Numbered from the stretch's first letter, positions 1 through 11,091 are shown. The stretch is 64,000 nucleotides of DNA from Sphaerulina vaccinii (GCA_022570795.1 JAKUDP010000013.1:496001-560000), one strand, 5' to 3'. Program-made: numbers and translations. The notes: generated by a model from the sequence alone, not told the origin.

Positions 1-2
1 CA

Positions 3-1199
3 AGACTGCCAGACTATCTTCACGCAGAAAGTGCGCCAGCACAAGGAAAGTTTGACATCGTAGTCGCGCCGCACACTCTGTGGCAGCTCCGAGAAGACTA
101 CATCCGGAAAAGTCATGTACAGAACCTCTGGTCACTGCTTTCGACAGACGGCGGGGTCCTCGTCCTGCTGGAGAAAGGTGTCCCGCGCGGTTTCGAAATG
201 ATCGCTGGTGCTCGAGACCTCCTTCTAGAACAGCGTATCTCATCTCCAGGATCTGAACATCGTCCTACCTTTCTCGAAGATAAGCTTCCTAATGCTGGAA
301 GCAACTATGATCATATCGTGTGGAATGATGCCGAAGCACAAGTCGAAGGCGTCGAAGCAGAAGAACCAGATCTTTCAAGGCAGCCGAAAGAGACTGGCAT
401 GATCATTGCACCTTGCACAAATCACGAAGGTTGCCCTATGTACATGCAGAAAGGACATGTCAAAGGCCGCCGCGACATCTGCGCCTTCGAACAACGCTAC
501 CATCGACCAGCTTTCCTGCAAAACATCTACGGCACGAAAGGGAAGAATCATGAAGATGTTGAATTCTCTTACATCTCCGTCATGCGAGGTCGTGATCTAC
601 GCAGCTCTACCGCTGCTGTGCCTGAAGACGACTTACCTCCAACCCACCTCGTGCAGGACCAATCCGCTACCGACCATGCTTTCTCTGGCTACGAATCTAC
701 TTTTGCCACTTCACCGCACATGTTGACACTCCCTCGTGTCATCCTTCCTCCTCTCAAGAGACAAGGCCACGTTATCATCGATCTCTGCACACCTTCTGGC
801 ACACTCGAACGCTGGACTGTACCTCGATCCTTCTCGAAACAAGCTTTCCGTGATGCTCGTAAGCTGAACTGGGGAGATCTCTGGGCTCTAGGAGCGAAGA
901 CTCGTGTTTCGCGTAATGTCAAAGCTAAGCCGAAGGATCTTGGAGATATGGATGCTAAGGTTGTGAAGAAGGAGAAGAAGAAACATCAGAAGATGGCCAA
1001 TCAGGGCGTCGCTGACGTTGGTGTTGATGAGTATGGAAGGATAGTGAGCAACGCGTCAAGAGAGAAGGGACGAGGTGCAATGGGTGGCAAAGCGAGATCT
1101 GGCGCACAAGTCAAAGGCATTCGAGATAAGAGAGACAAGACAGGCATGGGAAACGGAAGGAGGAAGAACGTTGAGGCTTGGGCTGTTGACGAGAGGTGA
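3..1199 (+). CDS. rsm22: Mitochondrial small ribosomal subunit methyltransferase-like protein Rsm22 (5' partial)
   Basis: The reading frame is open from the left edge of the window, so the N-terminus lies outside; it ends at TGA 1197-1199. The first visible residues ([13 protein letters not shown], then [15 protein letters not shown]) fit the late part of a class I SAM-methyltransferase fold of the Rsm22/METTL17 family. Downstream a cysteine cluster is present (C-x5-CP, then [10 protein letters not shown]), which in this family ligates an iron-sulfur cluster. The C-terminal 100 residues are very rich in Lys, Arg and Gly, as expected for an rRNA-contacting tail. Family role: assembly of the mitochondrial 37S subunit in the matrix. 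No intron or lesion is visible. The family assignment is firm; catalytic activity is not implied, because Rsm22 proteins are often described as assembly factors. Confidence 0.85.
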   Translation, partial: RLPDYLHAESAPAQGKFDIVVAPHTLWQLREDYIRKSHVQNLWSLLSTDGGVLVLLEKGVPRGFEMIAGARDLLLEQRISSPGSEHRPTFLEDKLPNAGSNYDHIVWNDAEAQVEGVEAEEPDLSRQPKETGMIIAPCTNHEGCPMYMQKGHVKGRRDICAFEQRYHRPAFLQNIYGTKGKNHEDVEFSYISVMRGRDLRSSTAAVPEDDLPPTHLVQDQSATDHAFSGYESTFATSPHMLTLPRVILPPLKRQGHVIIDLCTPSGTLERWTVPRSFSKQAFRDARKLNWGDLWALGAKTRVSRNVKAKPKDLGDMDAKVVKKEKKKHQKMANQGVADVGVDEYGRIVSNASREKGRGAMGGKARSGAQVKGIRDKRDKTGMGNGRRKNVEAWAVDER

Positions 1200-1705
1200 C
1201 TGATACCCCCATGATATACGGCTAATAGTGTACAAACAGAAACTCCGCTTCACATACAGAAGATCACCTGAAGGTCTATCCCGAAGACTTCACTCAATGA
1301 GACTACCACGCATGCTGCCAATTGCAGTAAACATATAGTTGCAAGCCTCTTCCGGGAATAATGACTCGGCACACTTACCTCACATACAGCTTTGCTATGA
1401 CTTCAGCTCAAATTGGACGGCGGCCGAGTCTCGCATCCTGCAGACTCTAGCTACTGCACTTCTGACAACCACGAGACGAAGCATCTTCCAATCGTCGTTG
1501 GCCGGTTAGGCGGATGGCGTTCTGTTCACGGTTCACGATCGACGTGGGGTTCTGCAACGAGGCGGGGTAAGGCTTGTTCAAGACAACATCCGGACCATGA
1601 TGAAGATGTGCAGAAGATATATAGAAGACAACACGCCACTACGCGGCTGTCTTCTTGTGTAACAGTAATACCATAATCAAAGACACTCGAAACACAGGCA
1701 TCATC
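1200..1705. other. Intergenic region between rsm22 and the GST-AsaB gene
   Basis: About 500 bp with no convincing ORF. It must hold the 3' end of the upstream transcript and the promoter of the downstream gene. In-frame codons reach upstream of the chosen start at 1706 (open from 1655), but no homology supports using them. Confidence 0.5.
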
Positions 1706-3229
1706 ATGTCAGACCTCCAAATATACCTCGATCCATGCACTGTCAACAGCCGAAAGGTTTTGGCGGGGCTGGATCTCATGCAGACACCATACAAGTTCAA
1801 CCACATCGACTACTTCAAGGGCGAACAGAAGAGCGAGAGCTTTACCAAAATCAACCCTCATCAGACTGTGCCAGCTGCTACCGATGGCGACCTGACATTG
1901 ACTGAGTCCAATGCCATCCTCATGTATGCTGCCGATCTTGGCGGCGGCAGCGATGCATATCCCAAGGATCTCAAGTTGAGGGCTGATGCCAATCGATGGC
2001 TGTTGTGGGAGGCCAGTGTCTGGGTACGTACCGCTGCACAACATAGCATGCAAGACATAGACTAACAGATCCAGTTCCAAACCAACTACGTCTACCTCGT
2101 AGAGTACGTCGTCAAACCCCTCCTCGGCGCTCAACCAGACCAGTCCATCATCGACAAGGAAGCACCAAAGTGGCACAAAGCCGCCGGAATCCTGGATACT
2201 CGCCTTGGTGAGACTGGCAAATGGATCATCCCAGGCTTTAACCCCACAATCGTCGACATTGCAGTGGCCTCAGCAGTCCATCTGCACGAGGCCCAACAAC
2301 TCCCTCTCGACAAGCACCCACGTCTCCAGAAATGGCTCGCCAACGTCGAAGCCCTCCCATCCTGGCAAAAGACTCAGGGCGCAGTCGATAAGGCTCTTCT
2401 TCCCGACAAGAAGTCGAGAGGAGAGGTACGTGCCGATTTCAATTACACTAAAGATCTCGGAGATAAGCTTACAGAGCTCTACTTTTATGAAGACCCAAAG
2501 AGCGTAGGCATCCACGAGCCGGGCGATGATCTCCGTTCCATGTCAGTCAAGAGTGGATGGGGAAGAGATTGGGATGTGGATAAGAATGGTTTCGCCCTCA
2601 AGGAATGGAGTCCTACGTACACTGGTACGTGGGAAGATGGTAAAGAGGTGGAAGAAAAGTTCTATCCAGAAGTTGTCGAGTTTTTGAAAAAGGAGTTGGG
2701 CGCAACACGAGTTCTGGTTTTCGATCATACGATTCGCACGAAGAAGAATCAGCAAAAGGCACTCACGGACCAAAGCAACACTTCTCAACGAGCACCTGTG
2801 AGACTGGTACACTGCGACTACACATCCGAATCCGCCCCTCTACGAGTCAAACAGTTGTTACCCGAAGAAGCCTCCAACCTTCTACAAAAGCGCGTTGCTT
2901 TCGTCAACGTCTGGAAACCTCTCAACAAAGTCGAAGAGAACCCCTTGGCAATGTGCGATGTTGCTTCTGCTCCTCCAGAGGATTTCTTCAAGCTCTACCT
3001 TCGTTACAAAGATCGTACTGGAGAGAATTACGTTATGAGACACTCGGATCGGCATCAGTGGTACTACTTCCCAGATATGGAGAGGGATCAGACGATTTTG
3101 CTCAAAACTTATGATTCGGATACGACGAGGGCGCAGTTTGTGGGACATACGGCTTTTGATGACCCGACTAGTTCTCCTAACGCTGTGCCGAGGGAGAGTT
3201 GTGAGATAAGAACGATTTGTTTCTTTTAG
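1706..3229 (+). CDS. Glutathione S-transferase fused to an AsaB/CmcJ-type hydroxylase-desaturase domain
   Basis: Two exons, 1706-2023 and 2075-3229, are joined by a 51-nt GT-AG intron (donor GTACGT, branch-like ACTAAC at 2061, acceptor CCAG). The product is 490 residues. Residues 1-75 are a GST thioredoxin-like domain (INPHQTVPAA, then LTESNAILMY), and about 90-205 the GST C-terminal helical domain. From about 230 the protein reads as the AsaB/GA4-desaturase/CmcJ family: RVLVFDHTIR, FVNVWKPL, RHSDRHQWYYFPDM, LKTYDSD, and a final HTAFDDP...RESCEIR block. AsaB-family members modify small molecules in fungal secondary metabolism, so the fusion suggests a detoxification or tailoring enzyme; the substrate cannot be told. 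The start at 1706 (MSDLQIYLD) places the GST fold at the N-terminus; an upstream ATG at 1655 would add 17 residues. The gene appears intact. Confidence 0.85.
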
Positions 3230-3977
3230 TTTCGTTGAGTAATGGGTAGTTGTGGTATGAACGGTCACTCTTCTGGTGTCAGCTATTCTGTGATCGTTGA
3301 GATGAGTTGTGTCAGGTGGATGCTCTCTTCTGTGGTAACACCGTGATGCCGTGCTGCAGCAAGCTCATAGTATCCGCCTTGTAACAGTCGAAGTGAGCCT
3401 CGTTCATCAAGTCAAAATTAGGCTTTCTGAGGGTTTTGAGTGATGGTGGCGGGCAGCGAGGCTTATATGTGGCCAAATCGCCAATGTGCACGGTGAGGAA
3501 GCTGGAAGGCATATAGAATAGCGCAACAGGAAAGCGAACGAGCTCAAGGGAAGTGTAGGGCATTTACAATCAATTTACATAGATCGGAAACATCAGCTAG
3601 CGGCGGCTATTCCCGGAGCCAGTAAGTGAATGGTTCTTGGCCGCGACAGGCTGACCCTTCTTGAACCTTTCCACTTCCTCTCTTCAAGCTAAATCGACAA
3701 GTTACCTTCACTGCCATCGACACATCTGTCGCAGTTGCTGTACTGCGATGATCCCAGCCAATTTTCGAGGCAGAGCAGTAAGTGGTGTAACTCTCATTGT
3801 TGTGACACGATGACACGCTGCTGCAGTAACCTCATGCAATGACCCATCCAGTCGACCTTGTGTGGATCGACGCGTGAGTGGAAACATCTTCCTTTGTGCG
3901 TTGTTTGTTGACAGGATAAGTCCGTTCTCCTACTTAACACTTTTCATCTCTGACCACAGACGACCCTCATTGTCAAC
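3230..3977. other. Intergenic region upstream of the F-box gene
   Basis: About 750 bp without a supported gene. A pyrimidine-rich stretch lies close to the F-box ATG (about 3918-3975), as is usual for fungal transcription start regions. Short ORFs here have no recognisable domain. Confidence 0.5.
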
Positions 3978-4772
3978 ATGTCTGCCAGCACAGCTCAAGA
4001 GAGGACTTTCAACATTCCTGAACTGCTTGAGGCCATCTTCCATCAGGTCGACATGCAAACACTCCTCACATCCTGCCAGCGTGTCAACAAGAAGTTCAAA
4101 GAAGCCATCGACAAGTCTCCAAGCCTTCAACAGAAGCTCTTCTTCCGGTCTGCACCTCCCAGCAACGACAACATCGACTACGTGAACCCTCACATCAAGA
4201 AACATTTGGAAATGCTCGGAATCCACTGGTTCCTCGACAATCTCAAGATACGCTTCTACGAAGAGATCTCTGACTTGATGCTGCCGGAGCACATCCGAAC
4301 GGAGTCCAGAGTCTTCGCAGTCTACATCCTGTTTAAGTCCACCATGTCCCCACAGGCCAGCACCGACTTCGCCGCTAGCTGGAAACGCATGCTCCCAATC
4401 CAAACAGGTCGCAAAGATCGAGTCTGGCTGGTCGGCAGACATTCAGGTCTAGGATGCGGTATGGAGAGGTATGTGCACATCGTACCGCGGCTCTACGCAG
4501 GTGAATTCAGTCTAGTCGATCATCAGGCGAAAAAAGAAGCAGAGCGTCATCGCGTCTCTCGCTACTGTGGTCATACTGCGATTAGCGATTGGGACTTTCA
4601 TGAGAGAGGAGAGCATCACCATTTCTCGCCACACATTGGGTTCTGTAACAGTATGGGTCATCGCGCGACGGAGCCTACAATGGGGGAGATTCTGGAGTTC
4701 GTGGTAGCTGGTCAGAGTGTGACACTCGATGGAGAGGATCTGGTCGACGAAATGAGCTTGCGGAGCCAGTGA
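3978..4772 (+). CDS. F-box domain protein
   Basis: Single exon, 264 residues, from ATG 3978 (preceded by GTCAAC) to TGA. Residues 9-55 match an F-box: FNIPELLEAIFHQ, then LLTSCQRVNKKFKEAI. This short N-terminal F-box followed by a ~200-residue unassigned C-terminus is a common architecture of expanded families in Mycosphaerellaceae-type fungi. Known role of the family: substrate receptor of SCF (Skp1-Cullin-F-box) ubiquitin ligases. The C-terminus has no WD40 or LRR repeats that I can see, so its substrate is unknown. It converges with the dehydrogenase gene, whose stop lies about 150 bp downstream on the other strand. Confidence 0.8.
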   Translation: MSASTAQERTFNIPELLEAIFHQVDMQTLLTSCQRVNKKFKEAIDKSPSLQQKLFFRSAPPSNDNIDYVNPHIKKHLEMLGIHWFLDNLKIRFYEEISDLMLPEHIRTESRVFAVYILFKSTMSPQASTDFAASWKRMLPIQTGRKDRVWLVGRHSGLGCGMERYVHIVPRLYAGEFSLVDHQAKKEAERHRVSRYCGHTAISDWDFHERGEHHHFSPHIGFCNSMGHRATEPTMGEILEFVVAGQSVTLDGEDLVDEMSLRSQ

Positions 4773-5203
4773 GACCTTCGCACATCTGCTGAAGTCATGG
4801 AGCGGAATGGAAAGCTTGTTGAAACGGAGCTCGTTGAAAGAGACAAGCTCAAAGTATGGTATAGTACCAAAGATGGCGACTGAACCTTCTCTATCATCTC
4901 CCCCGTCCAATGCCACCAGTCTAATACAACTGATACCCTCCACTAGCACTGATACATTGCCCACTAACCCAACTACTCCTCGGCTCAGCCAAGAATCCCA
5001 CAATCTCCGCAACCTCCTCCGGCAGTCCCGCTCTCTGCTCAACAAGCGCAGCTTCCTTCTGCGGCCTTACAGTCTCTTCGGCTACTTGCTTGAGCATCTC
5101 CGTCTCAATCGGTCCAGGATTGACTGCATTCACTGTAGTCCCATCTTTGCCCAACTCAGCAGCCCAATTCCGAGTGAAACCTTCCAGAGCGGCTTTGGAA
5201 GCA

Positions 5204-5347
5204 CTGTAAGTAGGTAGAAGGGTTAGCAGATATCTCTGAATCGCAGGTAAGATCTCCGGGAAGTCTGTCTTTGAGCTCAGCACCGCAGTGGGGGTGAGCT
5301 CAGTGAGACATTGTCAACAGCGAGTGTCTTCTGCCCACTACACTTAC
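5204..5347 (-). repeat. Introner-like element A (last intron of the SDR gene)
   Basis: A 144-nt GT-AG intron, more than twice the usual length here. It shares blocks with element B in the same gene: CAATGTCTCACTGAGCTC, GAGCTCAAAGACAG (AGCTCAGAGACAG in B) and TTCAGAGATA. The first two blocks are near inverted complements and can form a central hairpin. A degenerate CTGCTAAC box sits about 28 nt before the acceptor and can pair with the GTAAG donor. Confidence 0.75.
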
Positions 5348-5690
5348 CTGTAGACTCCCACTCCTGGATAACCTGCTCGAGCTCCGACAGAAGAGATATT
5401 GATGATCCGGCCTGGTTCTCGGAGATATGGAAGGACGGCTTGAACCATGAGCAATGGTGCTCTGGCGTTGAGATGCATCACTTGATCGAAATGTTCTGCC
5501 ATAATGTCCGGAATTTTCTTGTCACTAATGACAGCAGCATTGTTGACCAAGATGTCGATGGAGTTGCCAAAGGCTTTGACTGTGGCGTCGACGATCTGCT
5601 TCGGTGCTGAGACTCTGCTGAGATCGCATTGGATCTCAATAGCTTCGCTGTTGCATTCGGATTTGATGCGGGAGATGAGTTCGTCGACTC

Positions 5691-5838
5691 CTGCAGAAGT
5701 AGTAGATAGAAGGTAAGCAAGTATCTCTGAAAGCGAAAACGTGTCTCAGCAGACCTGTCTCTGAGCTTATCGCCTTAGCAGGCTCGAGCTCAGTGAGACA
5801 TTGTAAAACAGGGATGCCTTTGACCTACTACTGCTTAC
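5691..5838 (-). repeat. Introner-like element B (second intron of the SDR gene)
   Basis: A 148-nt intron with donor GTAAGCAGTAG and acceptor TTCTGCAG. TGTCTCACTGAGCT and AGCTCAGAGACA form an almost perfect inner stem. AGATACTTGCTTACC near the 3' end contains TGCTTAC, an exact complement of the first seven intron bases GTAAGCA. The same CAGAGATACTTGCTTACCTT block recurs in a Tok1 intron 37 kb away. Confidence 0.85.
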
Positions 5839-6291
5839 CTTGCTTGGATTTGTCGGATTAGTATGTGATTGCGACTTTTGCGCCGCGGGCTGCGAGGTCG
5901 AAGGCGATTGCGTAGCCTATCCCTCGCGAGGCACCTGTCACGATGGCGCTGGCACCAATTAGTTTGTGTTCGATGTGATGTTGGGTCTGAGGTGTTTACA
6001 CTTTGCCTTCCAGTGTTCGTGGCTGAGATGGGGCCATTGTTTCGTTGGCTGATGGTGTCGAATGCTGGTTGCTGATGAAGTTCCTGTGTGGAGCGTTCAG
6101 CATCTTGACGATTGTTTCGTTGTGATATAATATCTGAAAGAAGGTATTGCCGTCTTGCAGTCATGCACAATGATGTCAAGTGCGACCCCATATGATGATG
6201 CAGGTACAGATCACTCTGGGCGCTGTGGAAGTCGCGGTTGACTGTCCATTACTCCTACGGACTAGCAAGAACAGCACGCGTTCCACAACAG

Positions 6292-6905
6292 CTACAACTT
6301 TGCCATCTTCCGCCTAGGCAAATGTACTTCCTGAATCTTCTCACCAGCAATATCAAAGGGAGTACAAGGAATCGCACAAGCCACGAATCTTGCTAGTTTG
6401 TCAGTTGGATTACTCCACCGGTGCATAGTTCCGCGCTGAACGATATGGTCCTATTTAGGCGATTAGCAATTGCCATATCCCTCCTACCATATGTGGTGAA
6501 TTGCACACATACTCCAGGAAACAACCTAATTTTCTCCCCACCATCCAATTCATGATCAATCTCTCCCACAACACAAATCGAAAAGTCAATAGATACAGTT
6601 CGATGCATTAGACTCTCTGCACCAGGAGCAAGATCCACGACTACCAAGTTTGCGCCAGGCTGTGGTGGAACGATGCCTGGTGTGCGGTAGCTGGTCACGC
6701 CTGTTTCGGATTTGTAGGCTTTGACATCTGCTTCATTTTCGAGGACTGCTGGAACTGAGTTGATCGAGTATGAACGTGCCATGGGACCGGAGAAGACTTG
6801 TTCTGGTGAGTCGGCATACACGCTTTTGCCGTTTGCGTTATGGGTTGTGATGTAGCGTTTGCATGGTCGTAGGCCAGGAACCGCTGAGCCGATCTTGGGA
6901 GCCAT
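6292..6905 (-). CDS. Small cupin-domain protein
   Basis: Two exons, 6905-6513 and 6450-6292, are separated by a 62-nt intron (donor GTATGT, acceptor AATAG), giving 183 residues. The protein begins with a P-G-L-R-P-C-K-R-Y-I-T-T-H segment and contains a double-stranded beta-helix cupin: PGANLVVVDLAPGAES, then FPGDHIVQRGTMHRWSNP across the splice junction. The RGTMHRW motif is the second cupin motif with its His. It resembles small fungal cupins often found near secondary-metabolism or quinone-related genes, but no specific reaction can be assigned. An in-frame upstream ATG at 6968 would add 21 residues; 6905 is preferred because the conserved region starts just after it. The gene is intact. 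Confidence 0.8.
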
Positions 6906-7106
6906 TGATGTGCTGGCTGTTTTCCTTTCTGGTAGTCCTGGTTGTACAAATAGGTGAGGTGAGTTCAAATGACCAGAGAAGTCGCATAACCGAAAACAGC
7001 CGAAAGTCCAGGGAGATACCTTAATTAGGATAGTGTTTTGATTAGTATATTGACTAGTGCTGGTTGGTCGCCGCTGAACGCTTCAAATGCAGATGCTGCA
7101 AGCTCC

Positions 7107-8094
7107 TCAGAACTTGTGGATGTTCCTCCTCTCAATGCCCAACTCAGCAAGCACACCACCCTTCGCAGTCAGGGCATTCTCCATAGTGGGTGGTCCACAG
7201 ATGAACACTTTCGTCCCCTTTGCATCACCTAAACTCTGGGTCCTGGCGATAGCTTCTTGCAGAGCAATCCTATTCACGTATCCCTTCTTGTATTTCGTCT
7301 CGTCTCCTAGACTCCCTGCTTCAGGTTCCCCTTCTGGTCCAGATACGCAATACGTGACTTGCAATCTCCCAGGAAATTGCTTCTCGAGTTGTTCCAGCTC
7401 ATTCTTCAGCACGATATCTCTTGTCCCATTTACACCCCAAAGTAGCTGAATACGAGTCTTATCGTTGGTATCGCTCAGGATGCCTTTCGCTAGGCTGTAG
7501 ATTGGTGTGATACCTGCTCCGCCCGCTACGAAGAGGAGATCGCGGCTCTTTTCTGAAGGGGTGTAGCTGTACCCTGGGATAGGACCCCGAATCTGAAGTG
7601 TTTGGCCTGGAGCGAGAGAGTGCATATGTGTCGAAGCTCTGCCTTTGGGATATTTCTTTACGATGAACTGGATTTCGCCACGAGCATCAGCGTCGGAGAC
7701 GGGTGTGTAGGGTCGTAGGACTGGAAACCAGGCTCCTGAGGGTCTGTGTTGTGTGAGAACGGCGGCTAAGAAGTGTTAGTGGCTATCTTGTTGAGAGGAG
7801 TGAAGAAGACATACATCCTGCTGGAACACCGCTGATCTCGCTACTCCCACCTGGCAGCTTGAAGGTGATGCGTTTCGTGTCGTGGTTGATCTGCTCTGAG
7901 CTCGTCACTGTGAGAGTCTGGCTGAAGAGCATCGTCTTTGGGAATGCCATAGTCTTGCTTGGTGCATTGCTGGCAGAGTCGAGCATCAATGGTCTTTTCG
8001 TGGCATAGTATGCTGTGCCTGCTGCTCCAACTACGGCTGCTCCAGTGAGATAGTAGGGGAGAGCTTTCGACGATCTTGAGAAGAGTGCTGCCAT
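7107..8094 (-). CDS. mcr1: NADH-cytochrome b5 reductase, mitochondrial type (Mcr1)
   Basis: Exons 8094-7815 and 7765-7107, with a 49-nt intron (GTATGT...CTTAG), give 312 residues, close to the family length. Residues 1-40 hold a positively charged start followed by a hydrophobic anchor (YLTGAAVVGAAGTAYYA), the N-terminal sorting signal known for Mcr1. The FAD-binding motif RPYTPVS follows, then the NADH-binding part with FVAGGAGITP and a terminal CGPP-x-M. The C-terminal residue is Phe, as is typical of the family. It transfers electrons from NADH to cytochrome b5 or equivalent acceptors in the mitochondrial outer membrane or intermembrane space. An alternative in-frame ATG at 8133 would lengthen the presequence by 13 residues. 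Confidence 0.88.
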
Positions 8095-8807
8095 TGTGCT
8101 GTATCGATCTGGTGTGTTATTAGGATGATACAAGTAGTAGTAGGAAAGAGTAGTAAGTAGAGTACACCCTTGCCTCCTTCGAGGGAGTCTGGCTGGATTT
8201 TGTATCAGCCGCGGTGCGGCGCGTATCTATCTGACACCTATTCCAATTCCAGTGAGGCTGAAAGTATAGTCATCCTGCGCGTCAGTGGGCGGATCTTCTT
8301 CTCTCCGGAAGAAACCGATTCAGTCCGGCTCTCCAAACATTCAGGCACCATGCCGGTACACGTAAGTCGGACGTTGATTTGTGCAACAAGAAACTCATAA
8401 TAACTTGTTGTGATGAGCTGTGGTATGAGTAGAAATAAAAGTGGAGCAGCTTCGGATTCCGGTCATTGCGGAAAGCCCGTCCAACATCACTTCTTCCCTC
8501 TTCTTGTCTGAAACCCCTTCGATGGCTTCTGGGAACACCAGCTCCATCACCTACGATCTTGACATTATCGCCTTGTCATCAGTGACTATGCCAATGGCTC
8601 AACCCCGTACGATTGACACGCCAGCATGCTCTTGTGGAGCCTCTCTACGCGGGCCTACTGCAAGTAGGATTGACGTGCAGCTAATATGCAGCCTCACTCC
8701 TAGCTGACGAGCTTCTCAGCGAGCTTTACAGCATGAAAAATATGATCAGCTCTGCTTTGACTCGGGAGCAGTTCTCACTCCATAGCTATAGTCTATGATT
8801 TACTGAC
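8095..8807. other. Divergent intergenic region between mcr1 and the HET gene
   Basis: About 710 bp, probably holding both promoters. It has several short ORFs with no recognisable domain. Nothing else identified. Confidence 0.5.
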
Positions 8808-11057
8808 ATGCCTCCCGAAACCACTGACGAGGTACAGTTCGTGCAGTACAAGAATTATGACGAACGTACTCCCGAGGACCTCTTCTCGATCCGCAATGGA
8901 AAGCGCTACTGGCACGAACCACCATCAGTACAGCCAGCCGATGTTGACGACGAGGACGGTGGTCTTTTCCACGATCGATGGGTGGACGACTTGAACAGTA
9001 GCGACTTCACAATCAGTTCCGGGACCGAAGATCTAGTTGGCACATCATACAAACTCGTGAACACTGAGTTCTTCGGTCGGCAGCTGCTTCAGTTTATGCA
9101 GCTCAAGAAGAAGCATTGTGCTGATGCGGCGTCACACTCGAAAAATAGCCCATATGAACCCACGGCATCGGGCGAGATACGTGTACTAGAGCTTCTCCCT
9201 GGCGAGCGACATCAACCGCTTGTAGCAACTCTGGAAGACATCGACGTGAGCTTCGAATATGATAAGGACGAGGAGGGCTGGAGACCGAGCGCTCTGTTTG
9301 GGCTGTCGATCGCAAAAGTAAAGAAAGTACCTTATACCGCAATCAGCTACGTTTGGGGTGATGGAAGACCTATCGGGCCACGAACTGATGATTACTTCGA
9401 CACTGGACGAGATCCTGAGATCTCTTCGCAAGGCAGACCAGTCAATAACACTATGGGCAGATCAGATCTGTATTAATCAGAAGGACGCTGCGGATAAGCA
9501 ACGCCAGGTCAAACTTATGGGTGAGGTCTACAAAAGAGCACGCAATACTGTTATCTGGCTTGGTCCGGAGCCGGGAAGAGATGCTTTCAAGGCTCTACAA
9601 GGACTTTCGCGAGCTACAATGGGCGCTCAGGATCTGCTTGACGATCAACTCGAGCATTTACGCCGTCCGAAAGGTGAGAATCCCGAAGCCATGGAGAGCC
9701 TCAGAGCGCTGTTGCGCAAAGCTTGGTTCCAGCGGACTTGGATTATCCAGGAAGTCGTGCTCTCGCAGCAGCCACATCTTATGGCTGGCTCGGATACCAT
9801 GTCGTGGCAGGAATTCAACAGATATTGCGCAAGCATACATGATCTGGGCATTCTCGACGACGATCCACTCGATCGAGATTATGGAATAGGCGGTAGACGG
9901 TCTGGTCTTGCTGTCACAACGGAACTTGCTGGCGCCAAAAGCTACCACGATACCGGAAACTCAGCCGGATCCATGTTCAGCTGGCTTGTAGATACACGAT
10001 ACGCGGGAGTCACGAATCCATTAGACAAGGTCTACGGGACTCTCGGCTTATGCGATCATCAAATCGAGCCAGACTACGAGAGACCTGTGGAAGAGCTATT
10101 TTGCCAGATCGGGCTGAAAGTCATGCGTGATGCCATAAATGACATGGAGCGCAGGATCTCCGAAGGCTTCCCGGACATGGTGTTGCACCAACACGTTATC
10201 ACCAGCATCTTGGTATGTATAGATCACGACACGGACACGACCGCAGCAAGATATCAATTACCATCATGGGTACCAGACTGGTCGCAGCCACGGCTCACCA
10301 TTCCTTTGGCATACAAGACATCGAGTCTGGCCATATACCGCGCTGGAGGAGATGTGGACGATCAGGTAGTGTTCTCCGTGTGCGCAAAGGATCTGGCTCT
10401 ATCCACATCTGCGATCCACGTTTACACTGCAGCACATACCTCTGACATCTTCCTGGACCCTGAGCTGGACTTGAACAACAGTAACGCCACTTTGCGACAA
10501 TGCATACAATTCTTCCTTACGCCTCACCGCTCCGGATTGAAAGCTAGCGTACACACCTCTGGAAGTAGCCTCTGGCAAACATTCTGTGCCACCCTAGTAG
10601 CCGGTAAAGATGGCACTGGCAACAAGATGCCTGCCGAATACATCGAGATACTCAGCTTCCTCTGCGACGAGACAAGTGGTCGGAGTCCTACATTTGTGGG
10701 ACAAGCTTACACTCCACGGCAGAAGAAACCTTTGGGAAGAGGTCGTCTCACTTTTGATCACTTCAAGAAAGGCAAGAACGGGCGCATGTTTAAGAGTCTG
10801 AAGTAGCGTATCGGAATGCTCTGCTCAACGGAAGGCTTTGCTGGACGGAAACCGGAGAAGTGGTACTGGTTCCTCGCTTTACTCGGACAGGCGATTCGAT
10901 CTTTATCATTCCAGGCTGTGCTATCCCGTTCGTCCTGCGCCATGTTGGAGATGGTAGATATAAGCTGATTGGAGAATGTTACGCGCATCTGCTAATGGAC
11001 GGAAGGTGGATCAAACAAAGTTCATCGATAGTCATTCAAAGCATCAGTATCGTTTGA
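8808..11057 (+). pseudogene. Heterokaryon-incompatibility (HET) domain gene with two frame breaks
   Basis: Frame 1 (8808 to about 9362) gives a 185-residue N-terminus ending in the HET signature YTAISYVWGD. The sequence then continues in the next frame with LADQICINQ-type motif LWADQICINQKDAADKQ and YKRARNTVIWLGPEPG, a long open frame to TAG 10804-10806. After that stop, a third segment returns to the first frame: GRLCWTETGEVVLVPR, GDSIFIIPGCAIPFVLR and YKLIGECYAHLLMDG, the standard C-terminal block of HET proteins, ending at TGA 11055-11057. One extra base near 9363 and one missing base near 10803 would explain everything. HET proteins mediate allorecognition and cell death at fusion. A 47-nt intron (10786 on) could bridge the second break, but its donor GTTTAA is poor. 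No intron can bridge the first break without losing the signature. Confidence 0.75.
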
Positions 11058-11091
11058 GAGCTGCGTAAAGCAAAGCCATTGTCTTCTATGA

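Larger units (their letters stand above)
4921..6037 (-). pseudogene. Short-chain dehydrogenase/reductase with an in-frame stop codon
   Basis: Four exons on the minus strand: 6037-6000, 5948-5839, 5690-5348 and 5203-4921. They join in frame to 774 nt, 257 residues, the usual classical SDR length. The Rossmann motif VTGASRGIG is in exon 2, LVNNAAV and NISSVGA in exon 3, and the catalytic YSASK is assembled across the exon 3/4 junction, which supports the splicing model. Exon 4 carries VNAVNPGPIETEM. The lesion is TAA at 5860-5858 (codon 43, after AITY), 18 nt before the donor of intron 2. No GT-AG intron of plausible length removes it. Introns 2 and 3 (148 and 144 nt) are introner-like, while intron 1 is a normal 51-nt intron. 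It is either a recent pseudogene or a sequence error; the rest of the gene is well preserved. Confidence 0.72.

Noticed and set aside
198..198. Internal ATG as the start of the Rsm22 ORF
   Set aside because: The frame and family sequence continue upstream to the window edge, so the gene is 5' partial.
5846..5878. 33-nt intron removing the SDR stop
   Set aside because: Far below the minimum intron size seen in this window, and it would remove conserved residues.
10786..10832. 47-nt intron to rescue the HET C-terminus
   Set aside because: The donor GTTTAA is weak and the removed part (AYRN-type residues) resembles the family; a missing base is simpler, though this stays open.
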